This document shows, piece by piece, positions 19,793-25,959 of a stretch of DNA of 29,806 bases. Made by a program: the position numbers and the translations under genes. The notes beneath the pieces are model-generated. The model was given only the letters and a program-made list of their open reading frames with translations. It ran no database searches and had not been told where the DNA came from. Source of the DNA: a virus; IMG/VR virus record IMGVR_UViG_3300042876_000881, positions 1 to 29,806 of that record; one strand, given 5' to 3'. Position 1 is the first letter of the stretch, and every line of letters starts with the position of its first letter.

Positions 19793-19994
19793 GCCATGCA
19801 CGTGCGATCGCACTCCACATAAACACGGTCAAGACCGTGACGGATACCAGCGCTGGAAATGCCCAAAGTGTAATCTAACATGGTCGGACAATCCAGATCC
19901 TAAACCATTCAGAAAACCCTGCTTGAGCGATCGCGCCATGACCCCAGCCGAAAGGAAACGCGCCCAACGTGCAAGGCGTAAAGCCGATGGGTAA
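19785..19994 (+). CDS. Small zinc-finger protein resembling transposase N-termini (69 aa)
   Basis: ATG 19785 overlaps the upstream stop by eight bases. It has CTCDRTPHKHGQDRD (C5 and C7 with His 12 and 14) and then QRWKCPKCNLTW (a CxxC), the general pattern of the InsA-like zinc fingers found at the start of IS1-type and some plasmid proteins. A basic C-terminus (TPAERKRAQRARRK) would bind nucleic acid. It is encoded within the par region and its end overlaps parB by eight bases. No transposase body follows, so it is probably a small DNA-binding protein and not an IS remnant. Confidence 0.6.
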   Translation: MNKPCTCDRTPHKHGQDRDGYQRWKCPKCNLTWSDNPDPKPFRKPCLSDRAMTPAERKRAQRARRKADG

Positions 19995-20856
19995 ATTTTC
20001 CCGAATCAAAACCCTTCAGAATTCTGGCGACTCCGATCCGGTTGAGTCCGGTGCAGAAATGGCGATCGCCCTCATCCATCCATCAACCAACCAACCCAGA
20101 AAACATTTTGACCAGAGCAGGCTAGATGCTCTGGTTTTGTCTGTCCGAGAGCAGGGGATTTTAGAGCCGCTGTTAGTTCGTCCGATTGCTGACGGGTTCG
20201 AGATCGTTGCAGGTGAGCGGAGATATAGAGCCGCTCAGATCGTCGGACTCAAAACTGTGCCAGTCGTGGTTAAGGATGTGGGCGATCGCGAAGCATTTGA
20301 AATAGCTCTGATCGAAAACCTCCAACGGGAAGACCTAAATCCGATTGAAGAAACCGAGGGAGTTTTAGGGCTGCTATCGTTAAGACTGGGGATAGAGTTG
20401 GGGCAGGTTCAAGCGCTACTGCACACCCTGGTAAAAGACTCTAGTAACGTTACTAGACGAGCTGAGACGGAAGAGGTTTTAGAGCAGCTAGGAATCAACC
20501 TGGTGAGTTTCGCAACCAACCGACTACCGATCCTCAGACTGCCAGACGATGTTCAGGACGCAATCAGGAAGGGATTGGAATACACCAAGGCACGGGCGAT
20601 CGCCAGAGTCAAAAATGACGAGCAACGCCAGATCCTGATCGAGAAGGCGCTGACTGAAAACTTGTCATTAACCCAGATCAAAGAACTGATCAAGGGGTTT
20701 AGTTCGGGGGGTGCCGTTGCTAGGGATGCGATTGGCGATCGCGTTCAGTCTGTGCTGAAAAAAATTAATAAGGCAAAATTAGAGCAGATGCCGGGAGCGA
20801 AGCGACGGCAGCTAGAAGGCTACCTAGAAAAGATTGAGCAGATGTTAGGAGATTAG
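19987..20856 (+). CDS. parB: ParB-type partition protein (289 aa)
   Basis: I start at ATG 19987, which shares eight bases with the previous stop. The N-terminal ParB domain has the CTP-binding box GERRYRAA (76-83) and the second box ENLQREDLNPIEE (110-122). A helix-turn-helix region follows (about 125-205), then a long charged C-terminus likely to mediate dimerisation. Such proteins load on centromeres and slide along DNA when bound to CTP. With the ParA 0.9 kb upstream this forms a partition module, probably with a parS site nearby. An 18-bp perfect palindrome inside this gene is one candidate site. The C-terminal GFSSGGA is coded by a near copy of the dispersed motif. Confidence 0.85.
   Translation: MGKFSRIKTLQNSGDSDPVESGAEMAIALIHPSTNQPRKHFDQSRLDALVLSVREQGILEPLLVRPIADGFEIVAGERRYRAAQIVGLKTVPVVVKDVGDREAFEIALIENLQREDLNPIEETEGVLGLLSLRLGIELGQVQALLHTLVKDSSNVTRRAETEEVLEQLGINLVSFATNRLPILRLPDDVQDAIRKGLEYTKARAIARVKNDEQRQILIEKALTENLSLTQIKELIKGFSSGGAVARDAIGDRVQSVLKKINKAKLEQMPGAKRRQLEGYLEKIEQMLGD
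20440..20457. repeat. 18-bp perfect palindrome inside parB
   Basis: TCTAGTAACGTTACTAGA is self-complementary over 18 bp, centred on AACGTT. Its location inside the parB coding region makes it a candidate centromere (parS-like) site; it does not match the classical TGTTTCACGTGAAACA. Confidence 0.7.
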
Positions 20857-20858
20857 AA

Positions 20859-21353
20859 ATGGAAAAGCGAGTGAACATTGAGGACTGGTCTTTAGCTCTT
20901 CAGGGATTGCTGGAAGACTCTCAAATCGAACTGACGAAAATCTTAAGCACTGAGGACTTAGATCGGGAGGAACTAAGAAGCTATGACAGTTCGCTGTCCT
21001 TGCTAATGGAAGAAATCGCAGCCGTACTAAAAAGCGATCGCAAGATTCGGATCAAGGCAGCGCCGGACAGGGGATGGACTGAGTATGAGGTCAAGACATC
21101 CATAGGTATCACCAACTATGACATGTGGAGATTTGACGCAGGGGGCGTGACGCTTAGATCAATTCAGTCGATTGAGGTTGTCCCTAGTGAAAGCGATCGC
21201 GTGATTGCGGATGGGTGGAAAGCCGTCGATAAAGTCGTCAAGGATCGGTGTCAAGCGCTCAAGGCTTCGCTCGGCATCGAAGATGTCGAAGAGATCGGGG
21301 TCGTTGACGACTACTGGCAGATCATCGCACGAATGCTAAACCCCCAACTTTGA
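20859..21353 (+). CDS. Unknown protein downstream of parB (164 aa)
   Basis: ATG 20859 follows the parB stop by two bases and has AGGAG eight bases upstream. The 164 residues begin with a helical region (VNIEDWSLALQGLLEDSQIE), pass through a glutamate-rich stretch and a beta-type middle (WTEYEVKTSIGITNYDMWRF), and end with helices. It has no membrane segment and I do not recognise the family. The tight spacing after parB suggests a role in maintenance or segregation. Its 3' end overlaps the EAL gene on the other strand by 18 bases (convergent). Confidence 0.65.
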   Translation: MEKRVNIEDWSLALQGLLEDSQIELTKILSTEDLDREELRSYDSSLSLLMEEIAAVLKSDRKIRIKAAPDRGWTEYEVKTSIGITNYDMWRFDAGGVTLRSIQSIEVVPSESDRVIADGWKAVDKVVKDRCQALKASLGIEDVEEIGVVDDYWQIIARMLNPQL

Positions 21354-22097
21354 ACATTCCCCAGGCATCCCGATCGCCCAACCTTGCACAAACACTTGAG
21401 GGCGATCGCTCTCCTCAGCCAAGCCCTTAGCCCAATCCCAGGTACCTTGATCCTCGACTCCTTCGAGAGTGCAGGTTGCCTCTAGCTCTGAGCAGAGAGC
21501 AGCGATCGCCCTGACAATTGCCCGTGCTCTGGAGTTGTAGATCAACTGAATCGTGAGAACGTAATCGACCTTGACCGCTGCAAAGATTGGCTGAGAGAGG
21601 CAAACGAAAGGCGAATGTCTTGACCCCTTGCCGCCTAAGTCATCCAGTACAACCGTGTGCGACTCCGCCAAGTGGGTTAGAGTTTTCCCCGCACTACTGT
21701 CAAGATCTAGATAATCCCGCTCAGTGATTTCCAGGTGCAGCAGTCGAGAGCGAGCGTTAAGCGTCGCCATTTGCTTACCCAAGTCCTGGGCAAAATACGA
21801 GGTGCCCAAAATTGCCAGACCCAGATTAACGGCGTGGGGGGTCTCTGTTCTGGCGATCGCCTCTATGCCATGCCTCAACATCCACCAGTCCAAATCAATC
21901 ATCAGAGCGTCATTGTCTGCGATCGCATCAATAAACCAACTCGCAGGAATGACCCCCATAGTCGGATGATTCAATCGGACGAGCATCTCATGTTGAGCGA
22001 TCGCCCCTTCGACTGTGGCGATCGGCTGGCAATGGACAGCGAGGCTGAACCCGTCTCGCTCGGCTAGCGCTTTTCGGATCATCAATTCCCAACCCAT
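21336..22097 (-). CDS. Stand-alone EAL-domain c-di-GMP phosphodiesterase (253 aa)
   Basis: The 253 residues are a single EAL domain with no sensor or GGDEF part. The signature series is present in order: EML (37-39, as EAL), N91, the LEITE motif (E123), DDLGG (152-156, in place of DDFG), K176, EGVE (212-215) and Q238 in VQGW. These are the metal- and c-di-GMP-binding positions in active EAL enzymes, so it may hydrolyse c-di-GMP to pGpG. It is the last gene of a three-gene operon with a membrane protein and an unknown protein. EAL proteins are unusual cargo on a phage. Alternative: a c-di-GMP receptor without catalysis. Confidence 0.82.
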   Translation of the reverse strand: MGWELMIRKALAERDGFSLAVHCQPIATVEGAIAQHEMLVRLNHPTMGVIPASWFIDAIADNDALMIDLDWWMLRHGIEAIARTETPHAVNLGLAILGTSYFAQDLGKQMATLNARSRLLHLEITERDYLDLDSSAGKTLTHLAESHTVVLDDLGGKGSRHSPFVCLSQPIFAAVKVDYVLTIQLIYNSRARAIVRAIAALCSELEATCTLEGVEDQGTWDWAKGLAEESDRPQVFVQGWAIGMPGECSKLGV

Positions 22098-22100
22098 GAC

Positions 22101-22790
22101 CTAACCCCCTGATGACTGCGGTTTTTTCGGCTGCAAGACATGGTGTTCCCCGATTGTTTTCTGGGCGTAGAAACCCAACCATTCGATCCAGTCCACAGCA
22201 TTGACCAAGCTCTCCCATGAGTTCAAATTGCTGCCTTGCATTCGGATCAGACGTCTGGCGATGACCTCGGCGATCCGGGTGGCATAGCGATCGCCACTGG
22301 CATAAGCATTAGTCACCCCCTGAAGATCGCAGGGGAACGCGCCCAACGGTTTGATTGTGTAAGCACGGCGATCGCCTTTGCCTTTGAGTTTGCGAGGGAT
22401 GCGCGATCGCCAAGAGACGATAAAGACATGGGAGATATGAATCGGGTTCAGTCCGCCCTGTGACTCCAGATATGCGGATAGTTGGGCATGGAACGATTGC
22501 CCATTGTTGGCGCGGATAAAATCTGTGTTGCGTTTTAGTCCACGCTCCAACGCCAAATCCTCACGCAGTTGAGCGAGTGACGTGAGGGTAATGATCAAGT
22601 CCGCGCTGGCATCCTGGTGAACTAGCCACCAGCAAGAAACGCAACCTGGTTCGGTGCTGTCAATCTTCCAAAGTGTTGCGCGATCGCTAACGGCTGCGAG
22701 AGTTCCGGGGGGCTTTGAATCTCTCAACGTCAATCGCCGGAGCGCTAGGGCAATCCGGCGAAACAATTCCATCAGGGGGTTGGCTGGCAC
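22101..22790 (-). CDS. Unknown protein of the EAL operon (229 aa)
   Basis: The frame starts at GTG 22790, and the next in-frame ATG is at 22772; neither has a clear ribosome site. The 229-residue product has a basic, arginine-rich start (LMELFRRIALALRRLTLR), a mid region with three cysteines or tryptophans (GCVSCWWLVHQDA), and helices towards the C-terminus (SWESLVNAVDWIEWLGFY). It has no membrane segment. The family is not recognised. It sits between the membrane protein and the EAL protein and may be their soluble partner. Confidence 0.6.
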   Translation of the reverse strand: MPANPLMELFRRIALALRRLTLRDSKPPGTLAAVSDRATLWKIDSTEPGCVSCWWLVHQDASADLIITLTSLAQLREDLALERGLKRNTDFIRANNGQSFHAQLSAYLESQGGLNPIHISHVFIVSWRSRIPRKLKGKGDRRAYTIKPLGAFPCDLQGVTNAYASGDRYATRIAEVIARRLIRMQGSNLNSWESLVNAVDWIEWLGFYAQKTIGEHHVLQPKKPQSSGG

Positions 22791-22799
22791 AATGCCCGT

Positions 22800-23099
22800 T
22801 TAGGTTTTTTTGTCGCTTGAAACTATCAACTCGTAGAGTCCCTGTGTGTTGAGTTTTCGGATTCCGACCAATGCCCCAGCGATCGCACCTGTCCGCCCGA
22901 TCGCCTGTTCAAACGTGTAACTAGGTGCAAATGCTTCTTTGATGGCAACGCCAGCCGGGAGCATTAGCAGCATATAGAGCAGGATCTCTAGCGGGTCTAA
23001 GTGCATTGTTTTGCCGCTGCCAAAATCCAGCGTGACACCGTCCGTCCTGCGGTTGGGGCAATCGCTAGGGCATGGTGAACTTTGGTCAGGAGTCTGCAT
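22800..23099 (-). CDS. Membrane protein at the head of the EAL operon (99 aa)
   Basis: ATG 23099 lies downstream of the 23100-23228 control region and gives 99 residues. A hydrophilic start with two cysteines (SSPCPSDCPNRRTDG) is followed by one membrane segment (about 36-54, LEILLYMLLMLPAGVAIKEA) and a second weak one (about 64-82). No family is recognised. Its position suggests it may anchor or localise the following two proteins at the membrane. Confidence 0.6.
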   Translation of the reverse strand: MQTPDQSSPCPSDCPNRRTDGVTLDFGSGKTMHLDPLEILLYMLLMLPAGVAIKEAFAPSYTFEQAIGRTGAIAGALVGIRKLNTQGLYELIVSSDKKT

Positions 23100-23138
23100 A
23101 GGTAGGGGATTGGCGATCGCCCTATAGTTCCCTTCGTC

Positions 23139-23205
23139 TATGTAAACTTTATGTAAAGAATGGGATTTCTAGTTTACTATTAATGATTTCTAGTTTACTA
23201 TAAAT
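23139..23205. promoter_or_regulatory. Divergent control region with tandem repeats
   Basis: Two 21-bp units starting GATTTCTAGTTTACTAT (23164-23184 and 23185-23205) differ in one base and lie in direct tandem, i.e. two helical turns apart. The palindromic-looking TAGTTTACTA is in each. Upstream, TATGTAAA occurs at 23139 and 23150, 11 bp apart. It separates the EAL operon and the small-gene array. Confidence 0.65.
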
Positions 23206-23228
23206 ATATAGACATACAGGACACCCCA

Positions 23229-23561
23229 ATGAACAGCACCACAGCGATCACGGTTAAGTACATGAATCGTCATCTCTACACCGATATTCAACCTTTTGAA
23301 GTTGTGTCCGTTGCTCCTTCAGGAAAAACGGCATCTGTCAGGCAGATGGATGCCGTTGTCGTTAAGCATCCTGATTTGATGGGGGTTGGCGGGTTTTCTG
23401 CCGCTTGGGACAACGGCACAGCAAAACATGAGATCACGTCCAATCAGTCCAACCCGTCAATCAAAGTAAGGCTTCACAAAGATGGATGGTGGCGTGATTC
23501 TGCCGGGAACAGATACAGCCCTAGCGCTGAGCCAATCAAGTACTATGACCGCAATTTTTAA
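23229..23561 (+). CDS. Unknown small protein (110 aa), first of an array
   Basis: ATG 23229 follows CAGGACACCCCA. The 110 residues start NSTTAITVKYMNRHLYTDIQ and contain beta-type strands with glycine- and tryptophan-rich turns (MGVGGFSAAWDNGTAKHEIT; KVRLHKDGWWRDSAGNRYSP). No membrane or secretion signals. The composition suggests a small beta-rich domain. It is the first gene of an array of six small unknown genes with the same orientation; it is preceded by the tandem repeat operator. Function unknown. Confidence 0.65.
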   Translation: MNSTTAITVKYMNRHLYTDIQPFEVVSVAPSGKTASVRQMDAVVVKHPDLMGVGGFSAAWDNGTAKHEITSNQSNPSIKVRLHKDGWWRDSAGNRYSPSAEPIKYYDRNF

Positions 23562-23571
23562 CAGGTAAAAC

Positions 23572-23605
23572 GCGATCGCCCATCTCGCCACCGATGGGCA
23601 ATAAA
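23572..23605 (+). repeat. Intergenic hairpin element, copy 1
   Basis: Starts with GCGATCGCC; stem GCCCATC (23578-23584) with GATGGGC (23593-23599), loop TCGCCACC, followed by AATAAAC. It is the first of four related copies, each ahead of a small gene. Confidence 0.75.
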
Positions 23606-23625
23606 CCACTACCAAGGCAAAACAA

Positions 23626-23973
23626 ATGAGCGCAACGACCAAAGACGAGCAAGTATTGTCAATCCAGATCGACGACCCTAGTCTATTCGATCAGTACAAC
23701 CCAGGCGATCGCGTATATCTAATTTCTTGGTTTGACGACTCCAGACGCAATCGTGAATACTACAAAATTCAGACCGAAGTTCCGGTAACAAACATGGGAG
23801 GAGTAGAGCGCCCAGAAGGCTGGCTTGGGTCAACCAACAATATAAATGAAACTGCTCACGGACTTCACGAGATCGAAAACCTTTTGCTAGTCGAGCGATT
23901 GAGTAAAGAGGTGATCGCTGGACGCAGGAGAACTGAGTCCGTAGCAACAATATTCAAGCTCTCGAAAGTTTGA
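23626..23973 (+). CDS. Unknown small protein (115 aa), second of the array
   Basis: ATG 23626 lies after the hairpin element and an AAGG tract. The 115-residue product starts SATTKDEQVLSIQIDDPSLF, has a charged, aromatic middle (DQYNPGDRVYLISWFDDSRR; YYKIQTEVPVTNMGG) and a basic C-terminus (SKEVIAGRRRTESVATIFK). There is no membrane or secretion signal. Not recognised. It ends eight bases before the next hairpin element. Confidence 0.65.
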   Translation: MSATTKDEQVLSIQIDDPSLFDQYNPGDRVYLISWFDDSRRNREYYKIQTEVPVTNMGGVERPEGWLGSTNNINETAHGLHEIENLLLVERLSKEVIAGRRRTESVATIFKLSKV

Positions 23974-23980
23974 TTGAGAT

Positions 23981-24017
23981 GCGATCGCCCATCTCGCTGC
24001 TGATGGGCACTGCAAAC
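23981..24017 (+). repeat. Intergenic hairpin element, copy 2
   Basis: Same design as copy 1: GCGATCGC, stem GCCCATC (23987-23993) with GATGGGC (24002-24008), loop TCGCTGCT, then TGCAAAC. Confidence 0.75.
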
Positions 24018-24038
24018 ACCAAACACAGGATCTGGAAA

Positions 24039-24275
24039 ATGATTGACGCGAGAGAGTTGGTTAGGAAGCACCCAAAGAGAATCGGAAGGTTCGTCAGGGA
24101 AAGATTCACCAGCAAGCTGAAAAATTTGGTTTCAGTGAACTGGGTCGGATACAGATCCGGAAATCGAATGGGTGCGTCTATTGGTGACGGCAAAATTTAC
24201 GCGCTTCGGCTTGAATCATGCGACCCACACGGAAAGGTACTTGTCCCAAACCTGGACATTGTTTTAGCCGAGTAG
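24039..24275 (+). CDS. Unknown basic protein (78 aa), third of the array
   Basis: I start at ATG 24039, after GGAAA, leaving the hairpin element in the leader; the in-frame ATG at 23970 would put the element inside the gene. The 78 residues begin IDARELVRKHPKRIGRFVRE, followed by KLKNLVSVNWVGYRSGNRMG and a C-terminal beta-like segment (HGKVLVPNLDIVLAE). It is basic and could bind nucleic acid. The family is not recognised. Confidence 0.6.
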   Translation: MIDARELVRKHPKRIGRFVRERFTSKLKNLVSVNWVGYRSGNRMGASIGDGKIYALRLESCDPHGKVLVPNLDIVLAE

Positions 24276-24283
24276 TCCACACT

Positions 24284-24318
24284 GCGATCGCCCCCTCTCG
24301 CTAAGCAGGGGCAGCAAA
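24284..24318 (+). repeat. Intergenic hairpin element, copy 3
   Basis: GCGATCGC is followed by CCCCT (24292-24296) pairing with AGGGG (24307-24311), loop CTCGCTAAGC, then CAGCAAAC. It shares 28 identical bases with copy 4. Confidence 0.75.
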
Positions 24319-24343
24319 CAAATACACCCTGGAAGATAAAGCA

Positions 24344-24568
24344 ATGTACGCAGCAAATCAAAACGATCCTTCAACTCTCAGAATCATGGGCAATACCGTG
24401 TGGGCTTACAACGACCCATCCGCGTACGGCTGCACAGTCCAGTGGTTGTCTCTTCATCAATATCCTGGCACGGCTCCGGCGTCACCTGTCGATTTGTCTC
24501 CTAACTGGTTTAGCCAGATTGATCATGCCTTGAGATACCGTCCAGATTGCGAACTCAAATTTAATTAA
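24344..24568 (+). CDS. Unknown small protein (74 aa), fourth of the array
   Basis: ATG 24344 follows GGAAGATAAAGCA. The 74 residues are rich in aromatic residues (NTVWAYNDPSAYGCTVQWLS; NWFSQIDHALRYRP) and proline, without a membrane or secretion signal. It may be a small beta protein. I do not recognise it. It is preceded and followed by nearly identical hairpin elements. Confidence 0.6.
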   Translation: MYAANQNDPSTLRIMGNTVWAYNDPSAYGCTVQWLSLHQYPGTAPASPVDLSPNWFSQIDHALRYRPDCELKFN

Positions 24569-24574
24569 TCTTCA

Positions 24575-24608
24575 GCGATCGCCCCTCTCGCTAAGCAGGG
24601 GCAGCAAA
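24575..24608 (+). repeat. Intergenic hairpin element, copy 4
   Basis: GCGATCGC with a 6-bp stem GCCCCT (24581-24586) and AGGGGC (24597-24602), the same ten-base loop as copy 3, and CAGCAAAC. Confidence 0.75.
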
Positions 24609-24630
24609 CCGATACTTTGAGGATAGAGCA

Positions 24631-24972
24631 ATGGCAGTAGATATGACGATCAAGGAAGCTCCTAAGTACACAGAGCCTGACGTTCAATATGCAATCCCCA
24701 CTTTTGACATGGGCATGGGGAGCTGTAGAAATTCAAAGATTTTCTGGAATTGCGTGTTCCCTCCCGACAGCGCACCGCCAGGATTTTACGTGAGGCATCA
24801 CGACAAAAGCACCCACCAGACCCATGTAATTGGCGTGTTTCAATCCTTTTCTGCGGCATGGGCGGCTAATGCATCTTCGGATAGCTTCACGAAAGCCGTT
24901 ATAGAAAAGCTGTCAAACGGCAACTTTGTGCAGGCAAAATCTAGCAAACTTGCGGATCAATCCAATGCCTAA
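24631..24972 (+). CDS. Unknown small protein (113 aa), fifth of the array
   Basis: ATG 24631 follows GAGGATAGAGCA, a good ribosome site. The 113 residues include a mixed region with two cysteines (GMGSCRNSKIFWNCVFPPDS), a histidine-rich stretch (FYVRHHDKSTHQTHVIGVFQ) and a helical C-terminus (FTKAVIEKLSNGNFVQ). No membrane segment. Not recognised. It overlaps the next gene by eight bases. Confidence 0.65.
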   Translation: MAVDMTIKEAPKYTEPDVQYAIPTFDMGMGSCRNSKIFWNCVFPPDSAPPGFYVRHHDKSTHQTHVIGVFQSFSAAWAANASSDSFTKAVIEKLSNGNFVQAKSSKLADQSNA

Positions 24973-25255
24973 GATTCATTACCAACATCCCAAAATGCCC
25001 AAGGGGCACAATGCCTGTGGGTTAGGCGATCGCAATAAAATCTTAATCTCAACAAACCTGGATGAAGTGACGTGCGATCGCTGTCTCAGAACTGCGACCG
25101 CTGGCAAAAACGGCGGCAGACCGGAAAGCGGCATGAGGCAGATTATGGTCAATGTCATGCTGCCAGTCGAAGTGATTGACTGGCTCAGCACCAAGAACAA
25201 GTCGGAAACGATCCGCACCCTCCTAATAGAGGAGATGGCAAGGGCGACTCAGTAG
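24965..25255 (+). CDS. Small protein with CxxC and RHH-like part (96 aa), sixth of the array
   Basis: ATG 24965 shares eight bases with the upstream stop, which selects it over the longer frame. The first half has a possible metal site (HNACGLGDRN; VTCDRCLRTA, a CxxC), and residues about 57-95 (MRQIMVNVMLPVEVIDWLST, then KNKSETIRTLLIEEMA) follow the ribbon-helix-helix pattern: strand, helix, turn KSE, helix. It could be a repressor or accessory DNA-binding protein of this array. Its 3' end overlaps the sigma gene on the other strand by seven bases. Confidence 0.7.
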   Translation: MPKIHYQHPKMPKGHNACGLGDRNKILISTNLDEVTCDRCLRTATAGKNGGRPESGMRQIMVNVMLPVEVIDWLSTKNKSETIRTLLIEEMARATQ

Positions 25256-25959
25256 ACGGCGCTCAACAGCTCGATAACTTCCACCAAGCGATCGCCCCCC
25301 ATCCCTCTCCGCTCAAAGAACACCCCCCGAACCAGATCCCGATCTGACGAGGGCAAGCGATCGCACCTCTCCTTAAGCAGCCTCAACTCTGATGCGATCG
25401 CCCTGATTGGTTCGGGGGGTAGCCAGTAGATTGAATCCAACTGCTCGTGAATCTCCTCATTTAACTCCACTGCTTTTTGATTGGCGATCGCACCTCTGGC
25501 AGTCCGCAACTCAACAACCGAAACAGACAACAGCTCAGCCAATTGAATATCACTCGGATAGACGCCGCAGGAATCGAACCACTGTTTTTCTGCGGCTTTC
25601 GCTTTGGCGCTCAACTCTCGCCAGCGGCGCGGCACCTTGACGATGGAGCCATGATCTCTGAGGTGGTGAAGAATGTGCCCCTTGATGAACGGCACGGCAA
25701 ACGATGACAGACTAGCGCCCATCGTCGGATCAAAGCGCTCGATTGCTCGGTTAAGCCCCAGGTATCCAATCTGCTCCAAGTCTTCATAGGGCACTGCACA
25801 TCTGGCAACAAACGAATGAGCCTGTTTTCTGACAAGTAGGAAATTTGATTGGGCGATCGCATTTCTCAGCCTGATCTGTTCGGCGGGTGCATCGTCGAAG
25901 ATTCTGAGTTTAAAGTATTGCCAAATTAGGCGCGATCGCCCTGTCTTTAGTGGCTCCAT
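25249..25959 (-). CDS. Sigma-70-family factor with shortened region 4 (236 aa)
   Basis: I start at ATG 25959, eight bases after GGGGGTGAG; a GTG 21 bases earlier is an alternative. Residues about 30-115 are a clear sigma region 2 (LRNAIAQSNFLLVRKQAHSF, then YEDLEQIGYLGLNRAIERFD, then SFAVPFIKGHILHHLRDHGS), and 116-180 looks like region 3. The remaining 55 residues correspond to region 4 but lack the second helix of the helix-turn-helix that contacts the -35 element. It resembles group 3 (alternative) sigma factors and may direct polymerase to phage late promoters with an unusual or extended -10. It overlaps the terminase gene by 13 bases and follows it. Two copies of the dispersed motif lie inside the gene. 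Confidence 0.82.
   Translation of the reverse strand: MEPLKTGRSRLIWQYFKLRIFDDAPAEQIRLRNAIAQSNFLLVRKQAHSFVARCAVPYEDLEQIGYLGLNRAIERFDPTMGASLSSFAVPFIKGHILHHLRDHGSIVKVPRRWRELSAKAKAAEKQWFDSCGVYPSDIQLAELLSVSVVELRTARGAIANQKAVELNEEIHEQLDSIYWLPPEPIRAIASELRLLKERCDRLPSSDRDLVRGVFFERRGMGGDRLVEVIELLSAVY
25321..25333 (-). repeat. Dispersed G-rich motif, exact copy (minus strand)
   Basis: Exact minus-strand copy of GGTTCGGGGGGTG in the sigma gene, sense orientation (encodes LVRGV). A second near copy on the plus strand ends in TA at 25409-25421. Confidence 0.8.

Noticed and set aside
19030-19803. HIP1-free stretch as proof of recent gene acquisition
   Set aside because: A gap of about 775 bp is not far enough from the mean spacing of about 250 bp; other gaps of similar size exist.
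19785-19994. Remnant of an IS1-type insertion sequence
   Set aside because: Only an InsA-like zinc finger is present; no transposase core, terminal inverted repeats or target duplication is visible.
21336-22097. GGDEF or sensory domain fused to the EAL protein
   Set aside because: The protein is only 253 residues and is filled by the EAL domain.
23572-24608. Integron attC array
   Set aside because: The repeats lack the RYYYAAC and GTRRRRY type ends, no integrase is present, and the stems are too short.
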